From: a virus | Direction: 5' to 3' (one strand) | Virus record (IMG/VR): IMGVR_UViG_3300031222_000012 | Span: 1-30,130 of that record | Length of the DNA stretch: 30,130 nt | Shown: positions 22,688 to 27,974 of the stretch, in pieces | How the letters are laid out: every line of letters begins with the position of its first letter | Position numbering within the stretch: position 1 is the first letter of the stretch | Notes under the pieces: generated by a model | Databases searched by the model: none | What the model was told of the DNA's origin: nothing | What the model saw: the letters and a program-made list of their open reading frames with translations, nothing else | Made by a program: the position numbers and the translations under genes

Positions 22688-22782
22688 TTTCTTCTGAGAA
22701 CTAATCCCACTTGGAAACAGAACGGGATAGTCTCTGGGAATTCGTTCCCAGAGCAACAATTTAAAATCAGTGAGGACATAAA

Positions 22783-22899
22783 ATGAAGAAATTAATTCTT
22801 GCGTCTGTGATTGCTCTGACACCTGTTGTTACTCATGCAGGACTTTGCCTGCACATGCGGACATCGTATAGGGGCTATTACCTCAGCCTTCCAAGCTGA
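22783..22899 (+). CDS. Short signal-peptide ORF running into tRNA-Gly
   Basis: 38 codons: MKKLILASVIALTPVVTHAG is a textbook Sec signal peptide (two Lys, hydrophobic core, THA cut site), with TGAGGA 7 bases before ATG. The remaining 18 codons overlap tRNA-Gly and do not look like protein, so a longer secreted-protein gene was probably truncated here. A TGCAGG/CCTGCA hairpin (22836-22853) sits at the junction. Confidence 0.45.
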   Translation: MKKLILASVIALTPVVTHAGLCLHMRTSYRGYYLSLPS

Positions 22900-22931
22900 T
22901 GACGCGGGTTCGATTCCCGCTGTCCGCTCCA
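22857..22931 (+). tRNA. tRNA-Gly (TCC)
   Basis: Acceptor GCGGACA/TGTCCGC, anticodon arm TCAGC CTTCCAA GCTGA (TCC at 22890-22892), T arm GCGGG TTCGATT CCCGC, T discriminator + CCA. Confidence 0.93.
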
Positions 22932-22937
22932 AATTAT

Positions 22938-23015
22938 CGCGGGGTAGAGAAGTCTGGCCATCTCATTAGGCTCATAACCTGAAGATCGGGGGTTCAAATC
23001 CCTCTCCCGCTACCA
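22938..23015 (+). tRNA. tRNA-Met (CAT), initiator-like
   Basis: CGCGGGG/TCCCGCT with an unpaired first position (C1-T72), D stem GAGA/TCTC, anticodon arm TTAGG CTCATAA CCTGA (CAT at 22973-22975), TTCAAAT T loop, A + CCA. Closely resembles bacterial initiator tRNA, although the three G-C pairs of the anticodon stem are only partly kept. Confidence 0.9.
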
Positions 23016-23031
23016 ACACAAGGGTCTCGAC

Positions 23032-23343
23032 GTGACAGAATCACCTCTTTATAAGGCGCATTGCGAAATTTTCAAAAGATACATTGCCATCCTGAAAGAG
23101 GCAGACCCTGGAGATAGAGGCGACAAAACGTCGCCAGGACATCTAATAAGTCTCTGTGAGCAAGCCATAAAAAGACCGGACGCTCCGGATGACAAAGTTT
23201 CAAGATGGCTTGGGTTTGTCCAAGGCGTAATGGCAGTAAAGGGTTTGATTTCAGTTGATGAAGAAAGAGACCTTACTCGGCCACTGTTTCATAGGGCCTA
23301 TGAAGAAATAGGCATTGAAAACCCACCATCAATTACAGCTTAA
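23032..23343 (+). CDS. Conserved phage protein of unknown function
   Basis: 103 residues, GTG start. HLISLCEQAI, then SRWLGFVQGVM and ERDLTRPLFHRAYEE recall a common small phage protein family without assigned role. Base composition is clearly richer in G+C than the core genes, and it is squeezed between tRNA-Met and a tRNA 5' fragment, so it is a cargo insertion. An alternative start could lie upstream, but the tRNA end blocks it. Confidence 0.75.
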   Translation: MTESPLYKAHCEIFKRYIAILKEADPGDRGDKTSPGHLISLCEQAIKRPDAPDDKVSRWLGFVQGVMAVKGLISVDEERDLTRPLFHRAYEEIGIENPPSITA

Positions 23344-23345
23344 AT

Positions 23346-23385
23346 GGCCCCATAGCTCAGTTGGATAGAGCGTCCGCCCCGCCAC
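23346..23385 (+). pseudogene. 5' half of a tRNA gene
   Basis: GGCCCCA acceptor strand, TA, D arm GCTC AGTTGGATA GAGC, G, then TCCGCCCCGCCAC, where sequence leaves the tRNA pattern in the anticodon arm. No 3' half follows; the next gene's ribosome site begins at once. Marks a deletion or insertion breakpoint. Confidence 0.75.
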
Positions 23386-23401
23386 TTTAAAAGGAATAAA
23401 C

Positions 23402-23767
23402 ATGTATAAAATGTACGCCGTGATGTCCATGGAAGCCGTTAAGAAAATGAACGGCATTCGAGGAAAGATGATTACTCAAGGCGGTCATGCTTATGTGCAC
23501 GCCGGATGGGATGCCGATAAAAGGTTTCCAGAAGCCATGCAGGCCTACAAAGACAGCGACCATGCAAGAAAGATCACGGTACGTGTTGATACAGATGCCG
23601 AGCTTTTTGAACTTCTGGAAGCGTACAAAAAAGTATGCGGAGTCAGCCTGGTCAAAGATTCTGGCTTTACAGTTTTTAGTGAGCCAACCATAACTTGCCT
23701 GGGGATTGGTCCCATTCATGAAAGTGATATTGGTGAAGATCTCAAAGCTCTAAAGCTTTTTAGTTAA
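23402..23767 (+). CDS. Peptidyl-tRNA hydrolase, PTH2 family
   Basis: 121 residues. Family pattern: GKMITQGGHAYVHA (about 21-34), KITVRVDTDAELFELLEAYK (about 57-76), LVKDSGFTVFSEPTITCLGI (about 83-102) and the closing GP...IGEDLKALKLF. PTH2 is typical of archaea, eukaryotes and scattered bacteria and phages, and is unrelated to bacterial Pth. It frees tRNA from peptides dropped off stalled ribosomes. Its place between a tRNA fragment and tRNA-Thr, 650 bases from a tmRNA, supports a tRNA-recycling role. Higher G+C than the core genes: acquired. Confidence 0.85.
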   Translation: MYKMYAVMSMEAVKKMNGIRGKMITQGGHAYVHAGWDADKRFPEAMQAYKDSDHARKITVRVDTDAELFELLEAYKKVCGVSLVKDSGFTVFSEPTITCLGIGPIHESDIGEDLKALKLFS

Positions 23768-23770
23768 AGA

Positions 23771-23846
23771 GTCCCGTAGCTCAGCTGGCTAGAGCAGCTC
23801 ACTTGTAATGAGAAGGTCGTAGGTTCGAGTCCTACTCTGGGCACCA
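23771..23846 (+). tRNA. tRNA-Thr (TGT)
   Basis: D stem GCTC/GAGC, anticodon arm CTCA CTTGTAA TGAG (TGT), T arm GTAGG TTCGAGT CCTAC, A + CCA. The acceptor GTCCCGT/TCTGGGC has two mismatches, so activity may be reduced. Confidence 0.8.
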
Positions 23847-23949
23847 ATAAATAATCATGTGCTTAACAGCACAGGATAAAAATAATCAAAACCTCTTGCA
23901 ATCTATCTCAAATGATGTATAGGTAAATAAGAGAAATCGGAGAAAAATA

Positions 23950-24297
23950 ATGAGAACATTTAAAGAACATCTTAACGAAGCTAAGAAGCTAAAAAAAGGC
24001 CGCAATCCTTTTAAAAAGAACGAGTTATTTTCTTTTTATAAAAATGCAGGATATACTGATAATCTTGCAAAAAATACGATTTTTATTGATTATGCTGGAT
24101 ATGACCAACAAAAAAATGAACATGTATATATCTTTGTTGTTTATAATGATAACGAAGAAACATATATGATTGCTAGATTATATGTGCTGCTTGGTTCAGA
24201 AGGAAAGATTACTTTGGAACCAGATGGCATGCCACTTGCTGATGATTATGAAAATAGTTCTGATGCAATTGCAGATGTTTCAAAATATAGAAAATAA
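23950..24297 (+). CDS. Protein with capsid-targeting-like leader, unknown
   Basis: 115 residues. Starts MRTFKEHLNEAKKLKKG, matching the leader of ORFs 1818 and 6183; LNE/A is a good gp21 cut site after residue 10. A basic stretch (KKLKKGRNPFKKN) follows the cut, as expected for a DNA-associated head protein. The body (HVYIFVVYNDNEETYMIARL) is a beta-rich domain I do not recognise. A GGTAAATAAG sequence 22 bases upstream is a poor late-promoter match. Confidence 0.7.
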   Translation: MRTFKEHLNEAKKLKKGRNPFKKNELFSFYKNAGYTDNLAKNTIFIDYAGYDQQKNEHVYIFVVYNDNEETYMIARLYVLLGSEGKITLEPDGMPLADDYENSSDAIADVSKYRK

Positions 24298-24365
24298 AAG
24301 TTCTTAATTCTCTAGTAAGATAGATAAATAGATTTTATAAAGAAATTCATTTAGGATATAAAGAA

Positions 24366-24491
24366 ATGTTTACGCACAACTCAATCGAAAAATTTGCAGT
24401 AGAGCCTGGGATGCATAATAGCAACCCTTGGTTGAGTTGTGCATATCCAAAGAAAGCAGATGATCGCTTTTCGGAGGTTAAAGGCTTTTAA
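24366..24491 (+). CDS. 41-residue ORF overlapping an inverted repeat
   Basis: MFTHNSIEKFAVEPGMHNSN and 21 more residues, TAA at 24491. AGGA lies 9 bases upstream. The 11-bp inverted repeat falls inside it, so this may be a coding gene, a leader peptide, or only a structured RNA. Followed by a clear terminator. Confidence 0.4.
   Translation: MFTHNSIEKFAVEPGMHNSNPWLSCAYPKKADDRFSEVKGF
24374..24442 (+). repeat. 11-bp perfect inverted repeat with 47-base loop
   Basis: GCACAACTCAA (24374-24384) and TTGAGTTGTGC (24432-24442). The loop itself contains TGGGATGCATAATAGCAACCC, which may pair through GGG/CCC. Possible structured RNA between the leader-protein gene and the terminator at 24522. Confidence 0.7.
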
Positions 24492-24521
24492 CTAGATGAA
24501 CGTGTAATTTAATATCTACTT

Positions 24522-24549
24522 AAAAGCCTGTTACTAAACAGGCTTTTTT
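24522..24549 (+). terminator. Rho-independent terminator
   Basis: AAGCCTGTT, loop ACTA, AACAGGCTT, then TTTT: a 9-bp stem with U tract. Closes the small unit from 23950. A TTGGTATTAT box follows at once and could start the next tRNA transcript. Confidence 0.88.
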
Positions 24550-24572
24550 GGTATTATAGTTTAATAATTTAA

Positions 24573-24658
24573 GGACGTCCACTAACCACGTGGCGAGGAT
24601 ATCTGGCTGTAACCCAGAGGCGAAAGCTGTGTAGGTTCGACTCCTACGGCGTCCACCA
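24573..24658 (+). tRNA. tRNA-Tyr (GTA)
   Basis: Acceptor GGACGTC/GGCGTCC, anticodon arm TCTGG CTGTAAC CCAGA (GTA at 24609-24611), long variable arm GGCGAAAGCTGT as usual for bacterial Tyr, T arm GTAGG TTCGACT CCTAC, A + CCA. Confidence 0.93.
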
Positions 24659-24852
24659 AATTGTTGATTTTACGGGCAGCTGTCTGTAAAAGGACAGGGT
24701 GACACCTGTTCAGTGTACTTAAGGTTTCGCTCAGGAAAATGGCACAAACTCTTCCGGCAAAACCACAAGACAATAGCGATGTAGCATGGTGAGAGTCCAA
24801 ACGGCGTGTGTTACTGGCATCGTGGCGGAATCTTAATGCACAATTTTTAAAG
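24659..24852 (+). other. 194-base tRNA-cluster gap, possibly a structured RNA
   Basis: No plausible gene. Visible pairings: TTTTAC/GTAAAA (around 24668-24691), ACAGG/CCTGT, GCGATG/CATCGT, and a final TTTTT at 24844-24848. Too long for a tRNA; no T arm or CCA. It could be a further unassigned RNA or a decayed tRNA pair. Nothing recognised. Confidence 0.3.
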
Positions 24853-24928
24853 GCCCTAGGGACCATCTGGGAATGGTATCTGCCTGTCTAGCAGAATGTT
24901 GCGAGTTCGAATCTCGTTTAGGGCGCCA
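24853..24928 (+). tRNA. tRNA-Asp (GTC)
   Basis: Acceptor GCCCTAG/TTAGGGC, D stem ACCA/TGGT, anticodon arm TCTGC CTGTCTA GCAGA (GTC), T arm GCGAG TTCGAAT CTCGT, G discriminator typical of Asp, CCA. Confidence 0.93.
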
Positions 24929-24933
24929 ATAAT

Positions 24934-25009
24934 CAGGGCGTAGCGCAGATGGTAGCGCACTAGCTTTGGAAGCTTGTGGTCGTAGGTTCGAGTCCTACCG
25001 TCCTGACCA
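24934..25009 (+). tRNA. tRNA-Pro (TGG), second copy
   Basis: Acceptor CAGGGCG/CGTCCTG with C1-G72, D stem GCGC/GCGC, anticodon arm CTAGC TTTGGAA GCTTG (TGG) with one mismatch, T arm GTAGG TTCGAGT CCTAC, A + CCA. Clearly diverged from the 21599 copy. Confidence 0.9.
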
Positions 25010-25033
25010 ATTTAATAAAGAAAATTATATTAT

Positions 25034-25120
25034 AGAGAGTAATTTTAGCTGGTGCTAAAGATCGCCTGCTAAGCGATTCGTCTGGAAACGGGTGTGGTTC
25101 AATTCCACCGATCTCTGCCA
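25034..25120 (+). tRNA. tRNA-Ser (GCT)
   Basis: Anticodon arm ATCGC CTGCTAA GCGAT (GCT at 25068-25070), D stem TTTAGC/GCTAAA, long Ser-type variable arm TCGTCTGGAAACGGG, T loop TTCAATT, G discriminator + CCA. The acceptor AGAGAGT/GATCTCT pairs at five positions. Confidence 0.9.
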
Positions 25121-25121
25121 G

Positions 25122-25185
25122 ATTGTAACAATATACTTTACATTTTGCTAAATTTTATGTGAAATGTAAAGTATATTGTTACAAT
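25122..25185. repeat. 24-bp perfect inverted repeat
   Basis: Left arm 25122-25145 begins ATTGTAACAATATACTT; right arm 25162-25185 is its exact reverse complement; 16-base loop. It starts two bases after the tRNA-Ser CCA, with TTTTAA after the right arm. Very A+T-rich. As RNA it would be a strong hairpin: terminator-like in both directions, or a processing signal in the tRNA precursor. Confidence 0.9.
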
Positions 25186-25239
25186 TTTAATGCCTGACCT
25201 CTGAGAGGAGACGAGATTCCAAACTTTGTCAGCCATTCT

Positions 25240-25314
25240 GGTAGGGTAGTACAACGGTCAGTACAGTCGGCTGATAACCGACAGATGAAAGTTCAATTCT
25301 TTCCCCTACTACCA
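25240..25314 (+). tRNA. tRNA-Ile (GAT)
   Basis: Acceptor GGTAGGG/CCCTACT, D stem GTAC/GTAC, anticodon arm GTCGG CTGATAA CCGAC (GAT at 25273-25275), T arm GAAAG TTCAATT CTTTC, A + CCA. Confidence 0.93.
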
Positions 25315-25358
25315 TTTTACGTGTTCATTAATAATGGACAGAGCAGTTTTGTGAACAA

Positions 25359-25434
25359 GGGTGCGTAGCTCAATTGGCAGAGCAGCTGGCTTTTAACCAG
25401 CAGGTTGAAGGTTCGAGTCCTTCCGCACCCACCA
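25359..25434 (+). tRNA. tRNA-Lys (TTT)
   Basis: Acceptor GGGTGCG/CGCACCC, D stem GCTC/GAGC, anticodon arm GCTGG CTTTTAA CCAGC (TTT), T arm GAAGG TTCGAGT CCTTC, A + CCA. A regular cloverleaf. Last tRNA of the cluster. Confidence 0.95.
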
Positions 25435-25457
25435 TATAACCAACTGAGGATTTTGAT

Positions 25458-25520
25458 ATGAATTCTAGGAAAAAAGACCTACAAGAAGAATTGGCTAAAA
25501 TTGAAAAGGAAGAGGAATGA
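25458..25520 (+). CDS. 20-residue coupled leader ORF
   Basis: MNSRKKDLQEELAKIEKEEE, highly charged helix. GAGGA 8 bases before ATG and an ATGA overlap with the next gene support real translation, perhaps to couple ribosomes into the 25517 gene. Confidence 0.5.
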   Translation: MNSRKKDLQEELAKIEKEEE

Positions 25521-25777
25521 GCTTACAGCATCGCAAGGGAAAGTTGGAACAGCGTATGCGCAGGGAGCGCAAACGGTTGAATGCGAAATACCGTGCGCTG
25601 ATCCGACGTGTAGAAGAAGAGTGCGAACAGCACGAGTTCGGTGACTGGTATAAACAGCACGACGCTCGCACCGGCTTTTATGTTTCAAACTTTCTAGGCG
25701 AACCGTTTGTTTATAAAAAATGTGTTCACTGTGGCAAAATCGAATCGAAGATTAGAAAGAACGAGAAAAATGTCTAA
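25517..25777 (+). CDS. Basic CxxC protein, unknown
   Basis: 86 residues, a long basic helix (HRKGKLEQRMRRERKRLNAK) followed by FVYKKCVHCGKIESKI, a single C-x2-C knuckle, so half of a zinc ribbon unless it dimerises. More G+C-rich than the phage core, part of an acquired cassette. Not recognised. Confidence 0.65.
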   Translation: MSLQHRKGKLEQRMRRERKRLNAKYRALIRRVEEECEQHEFGDWYKQHDARTGFYVSNFLGEPFVYKKCVHCGKIESKIRKNEKNV

Positions 25778-25812
25778 CACTAATAACAAGCTGCCAGGCG
25801 CAGCTAAGGAGG

Positions 25813-25847
25813 AAGGTCTGATGCGTACATTTGTAACATCAGACCTT
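25813..25847 (+). promoter_or_regulatory. 11-bp hairpin over the metallophosphoesterase start
   Basis: AAGGTCTGATG (25813-25823) pairs perfectly with CATCAGACCTT (25837-25847). The stem contains the ATG 25821 and ends exactly on the CTT codon before TAG 25848, so it may control initiation, or act on a ribosome at the stop. Confidence 0.65.
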
Positions 25848-26501
25848 TAGCTACATTTTGGACATAAGAACATTATGAAGTTCTGTCCTAAGACACGCCG
25901 TCACTTAGTTGATGCTGACCGACTGGACAAGGCTTTAGCCGTTGATTCTTTGACTGTTGAAGAGATTCATGCTGCTTATTCAGAGTACCAGAACTTGGAC
26001 GAAAAGCAGCTAAAGAAGGCTAATCAGGGCGAGTGGGAATTCCTTACTAACCAGATGAACGAGAATATGGTTAAGGCATGGAATGCCACTGTTAACCCAG
26101 AGGACCTTGTTTATATCCTAGGCGATATTGCGTTTATGCCAGGTGACAAGGCTGCAAAGTTCCTTCATAGAATGAACAGCCGCAAGATACTTGTCGAAGG
26201 CAACCACGACGTAAAGCAGCTCAAGGACAAGAATTTTCGTGAGTGCTTTGAAGAAGTTCACAAGTACCTTGAGATACAGTGGGATAAGCGCAAGCTAGTG
26301 ATGTTTCACTATCCTATAATGGAGTGGAACCAGATGTACCGCGGCGCACTTCACTTTCACGGACACTTACACGGTTCACCAAGTGGGCTAGAAGAGTACC
26401 GTGCACGTGACATGGGATACGATGCTACTGGACAGATCGTAATGCTCATGGAAGACGCGATCGAAGACGCTCGCAAGGGAGAGATCAAAGGCCATCACTG
26501 A
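25821..26501 (+). CDS. Calcineurin-like metallophosphoesterase split by an in-frame TAG
   Basis: From ATG 25821 (AAGGAGG 8 bases upstream) the frame reads MRTFVTSDL, TAG (25848-25850), then LHFGHKNIMKFCPKTRRHLV onward to TGA 26501. Usual family members begin with ...TSDLHFGH, where D-x-H binds metal; here six extra bases (TAG plus one Leu codon) sit between D and H. The remaining motifs are intact: GDIAF near residue 88, GNHD near 113, FHYP, GHLHG near 165. Starting at ATG 25875 gives 208 residues lacking the first metal motif. The frame is also open upstream to ATG 25770. Acquired, more G+C-rich cassette; substrate unknown. Confidence 0.8.
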
Positions 26502-26779
26502 TGACAGATGAGAAAACTGCAAAGGACGTGATAGGACGTCCTATCAAGCAAGGTGACTACGTCTTTTACTATCAGAATATCGATATTATTAAGATAGACG
26601 TTGAAGGACATGAATTAGAAGTTCTACAAGGAATGTCTAAAATGTTAAAAAGAGATAAGCCTAAAATTATTATTGAACTTTTATCAGAAAAAGATATTCT
26701 TAAATCTGATAAATTCTTAAAAGAATTAGGTTACAAATTTAAAATGAGATGCGACGATAGAAATTACATATATGAATAA
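26501..26779 (+). CDS. Chimeric ORF: phage N-terminus fused to an FkbM methyltransferase tail
   Basis: 92 residues. The first ~27 (MTDEKTAKDVIGRPIKQGDY then VFYYQN) look like the start of a small phage protein and share the higher G+C of the cassette. From residue 28 (IDIIKIDVEGHELEVLQGMS onward) it is the C-terminal segment of an FkbM-type S-adenosylmethionine methyltransferase, with low G+C. The methyltransferase's SAM-binding part is missing, so no activity is expected. It marks a recombination junction near 26577. Coupled to the phosphoesterase gene by an ATGA overlap. Confidence 0.7.
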   Translation: MTDEKTAKDVIGRPIKQGDYVFYYQNIDIIKIDVEGHELEVLQGMSKMLKRDKPKIIIELLSEKDILKSDKFLKELGYKFKMRCDDRNYIYE

Positions 26780-26794
26780 AAATTCTCAATAAAA

Positions 26795-26823
26795 TTTACA
26801 GATTAGAAAATTACTGTTATAAT
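26795..26823 (+). promoter_or_regulatory. Strong early-type promoter
   Basis: TTTACA (26795-26800), 17-base spacer, TATAAT (26818-26823), 37 bases before the ATG at 26861. Shares TTTACAGAT with 21249 and 29268. Confidence 0.85.
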
Positions 26824-26860
26824 AGATTTTGTCATGAATCATGAAAGGAAATAATAGAAC

Positions 26861-27295
26861 ATGTTTAATTACGGTGATATTGTAAAAGTAAATAATGAAA
26901 CTCTTGAGACTAATCAATCCAAAGGTCGTGTTATTAATATTAGAGATGATGGACTGATTAGTGTCAAGCTTAATACTAATTTTGTCATTCATCGAAGCGG
27001 ATATGCCACTCATATTGTTCGATACAATCCAAAGAATTTAGAACTCATTAAAACTCAAGCTGAAGAGGAGAGTGTATTAGCTCATCTTTATGGAGCAAGA
27101 GAAAACGACTTTGATAAAGTATGTTACAACGATTATGTCGTTTGTCTTAATATCCAAGATGCTCGTGAAGAAATTGCCAAAATGATTGAATGGGAAAAGA
27201 AAACTGGTATGCAATATTTCTGGGTTACAATTAATCATATGCCTAGACAGGTAGATATTGAAAAGCAGCAACCAAGACTTGTAAAAGTCCATTAA
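26861..27295 (+). CDS. KOW/SH3-like N-terminal protein, unknown
   Basis: 144 residues. NYGDIVKVNNETLETNQSKG and GRVINIRDDGLISVKL resemble a KOW/SH3-type beta barrel; the rest (AREEIAKMIEWEKKTGMQYF) is helical. AAGGAAAT precedes the start. First gene behind a strong early promoter. Function not recognised. Confidence 0.65.
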   Translation: MFNYGDIVKVNNETLETNQSKGRVINIRDDGLISVKLNTNFVIHRSGYATHIVRYNPKNLELIKTQAEEESVLAHLYGARENDFDKVCYNDYVVCLNIQDAREEIAKMIEWEKKTGMQYFWVTINHMPRQVDIEKQQPRLVKVH

Positions 27296-27306
27296 GGAGA
27301 AAGTGA

Positions 27307-27684
27307 ATGTCTAATCAGAAAGGTCGTGACGGTAAAGCTCAAAAGCAATATTATGCAAGCTACAACTATGAAGCAAATCGCAAGAAGCGTTTAAATCGAC
27401 ATCTTGCTAGACAGCCTAATGATGAGCATGCTAAAAAAGCTCTGAAGAATATTCATCATCGTGGTCCACGTAAGTCTGAGAATCGTCTCGGTTGGATCAA
27501 TCGTTTTGAGACTATCGAAGGATTTGTTACAGAGAAGAAAGATGACAAAGGGTTTCTGTACGAAAACATTGGTGGTCCGGAAGATGCATTCCAGCGTGCA
27601 TGGATGGCAAAACATGTTCGTGATGTTAATCGTCGCCATCGCCACGAAATAGAATTCAACTCAAAGAAAAAATCTAAAAGGTAA
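27307..27684 (+). CDS. Basic small protein, unknown
   Basis: 125 residues, very basic, with many His (KNIHHRGPRKSENRL, VRDVNRRHRHEIEF) and a KKKSKR end. Possibly nucleic-acid binding. AAGGAGA before ATG; terminator follows. No family recognised. Confidence 0.65.
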   Translation: MSNQKGRDGKAQKQYYASYNYEANRKKRLNRHLARQPNDEHAKKALKNIHHRGPRKSENRLGWINRFETIEGFVTEKKDDKGFLYENIGGPEDAFQRAWMAKHVRDVNRRHRHEIEFNSKKKSKR

Positions 27685-27688
27685 ATTG

Positions 27689-27722
27689 AAGAAGGAGGAG
27701 GATTAACGTTCTCCTCCTTCTT
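27689..27722 (+). terminator. 12-bp hairpin, terminator or ribosome-site decoy
   Basis: AAGAAGGAGGAG, loop GATTAACGTT, CTCCTCCTTCTT. Perfect stem four bases after the 27307 gene; only TTATATT follows, so termination may be partial. The stem strand is itself a ribosome-binding-like purine run. Confidence 0.7.
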
Positions 27723-27737
27723 ATATTGGAGATTCAA

Positions 27738-27974
27738 ATGCCAATAGTTAGAGCCATTAGCGGATTGATTATCTATATCGCTTCTGTTGTAGCATTGACT
27801 GCAATTATATTGCTAGTAATTCATTGCGGTTATTTTGTTATTGAAGGATCATGGACTTGGTTGTGGCAAGAAAACAGAACTCATTTTGCAATTCTTGTTT
27901 TGGTCTCAGGAGCTCTTGCTAACTGGATCATTGAAGATGAATGTAATGAAGAATGCAAGAAGGATAAATCATGA
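27738..27974 (+). CDS. Small membrane protein with two helices
   Basis: 78 residues from ATG 27738 (GGAG before it). Two hydrophobic segments, about 9-32 (IIYIASVVALTAIILLVIHC) and 48-64 (THFAILVLVSGALANWI), then an acidic/Cys tail. Coupled to dexA by an ATGA overlap. Unknown role. Confidence 0.7.
   Translation: MPIVRAISGLIIYIASVVALTAIILLVIHCGYFVIEGSWTWLWQENRTHFAILVLVSGALANWIIEDECNEECKKDKS

Larger units (their letters stand above)
22410..22754 (+). ncRNA. ssrA: Circularly permuted (two-piece) tmRNA gene
   Basis: The acceptor piece comes first: TCTAGCA (22416-22422, P2), T arm GTGGG TTCGATT CCCAC, acceptor CGCCTCC, A + CCA ending 22465. An intervening segment (22466-22558) is closed by ATATACTCTG/CAGAGTATAT. 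The coding piece starts GGGGGCG (22559-22565), pairing with CGCCTCC and giving the G3-U70 pair read by alanyl-tRNA synthetase; GGCTTCGACA follows, as in all tmRNAs, then TGCTAGA (22581-22587), the perfect P2 partner. The tag frame is 22643-22684, AANDSTFEEVRAAA, stop TAA. Further hairpins follow, one with a TTCG tetraloop (22732-22753). The 3' end is estimated. SmpB and host maturation enzymes would be needed. Confidence 0.9.

Noticed and set aside
22426-22822. Minus-strand open frames over the tmRNA
   Set aside because: They exist only because structured RNA on the plus strand is poor in stops; no ribosome sites and no protein-like sequence.
17963-23385. A trans-spliced split tRNA from the halves at 17963 and 23346
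   Set aside because: Acceptor strands GGCCCCA and CTGGCCC pair poorly, and the 5' half ends within an anticodon stem with no complement in the 3' half.
24660-24850. Group I intron in the tRNA cluster (GAGAGTCC resembles a core element)
   Set aside because: No matching P3/P7 pairing and no split tRNA around it: the flanking tRNA-Tyr and tRNA-Asp are each complete.
21529-25434. A suppressor tRNA that would read the in-frame TAA or TAG codons
   Set aside because: No tRNA in the window has anticodon TTA or CTA; the TAA anticodon at 21827 reads UUA, not UAA.
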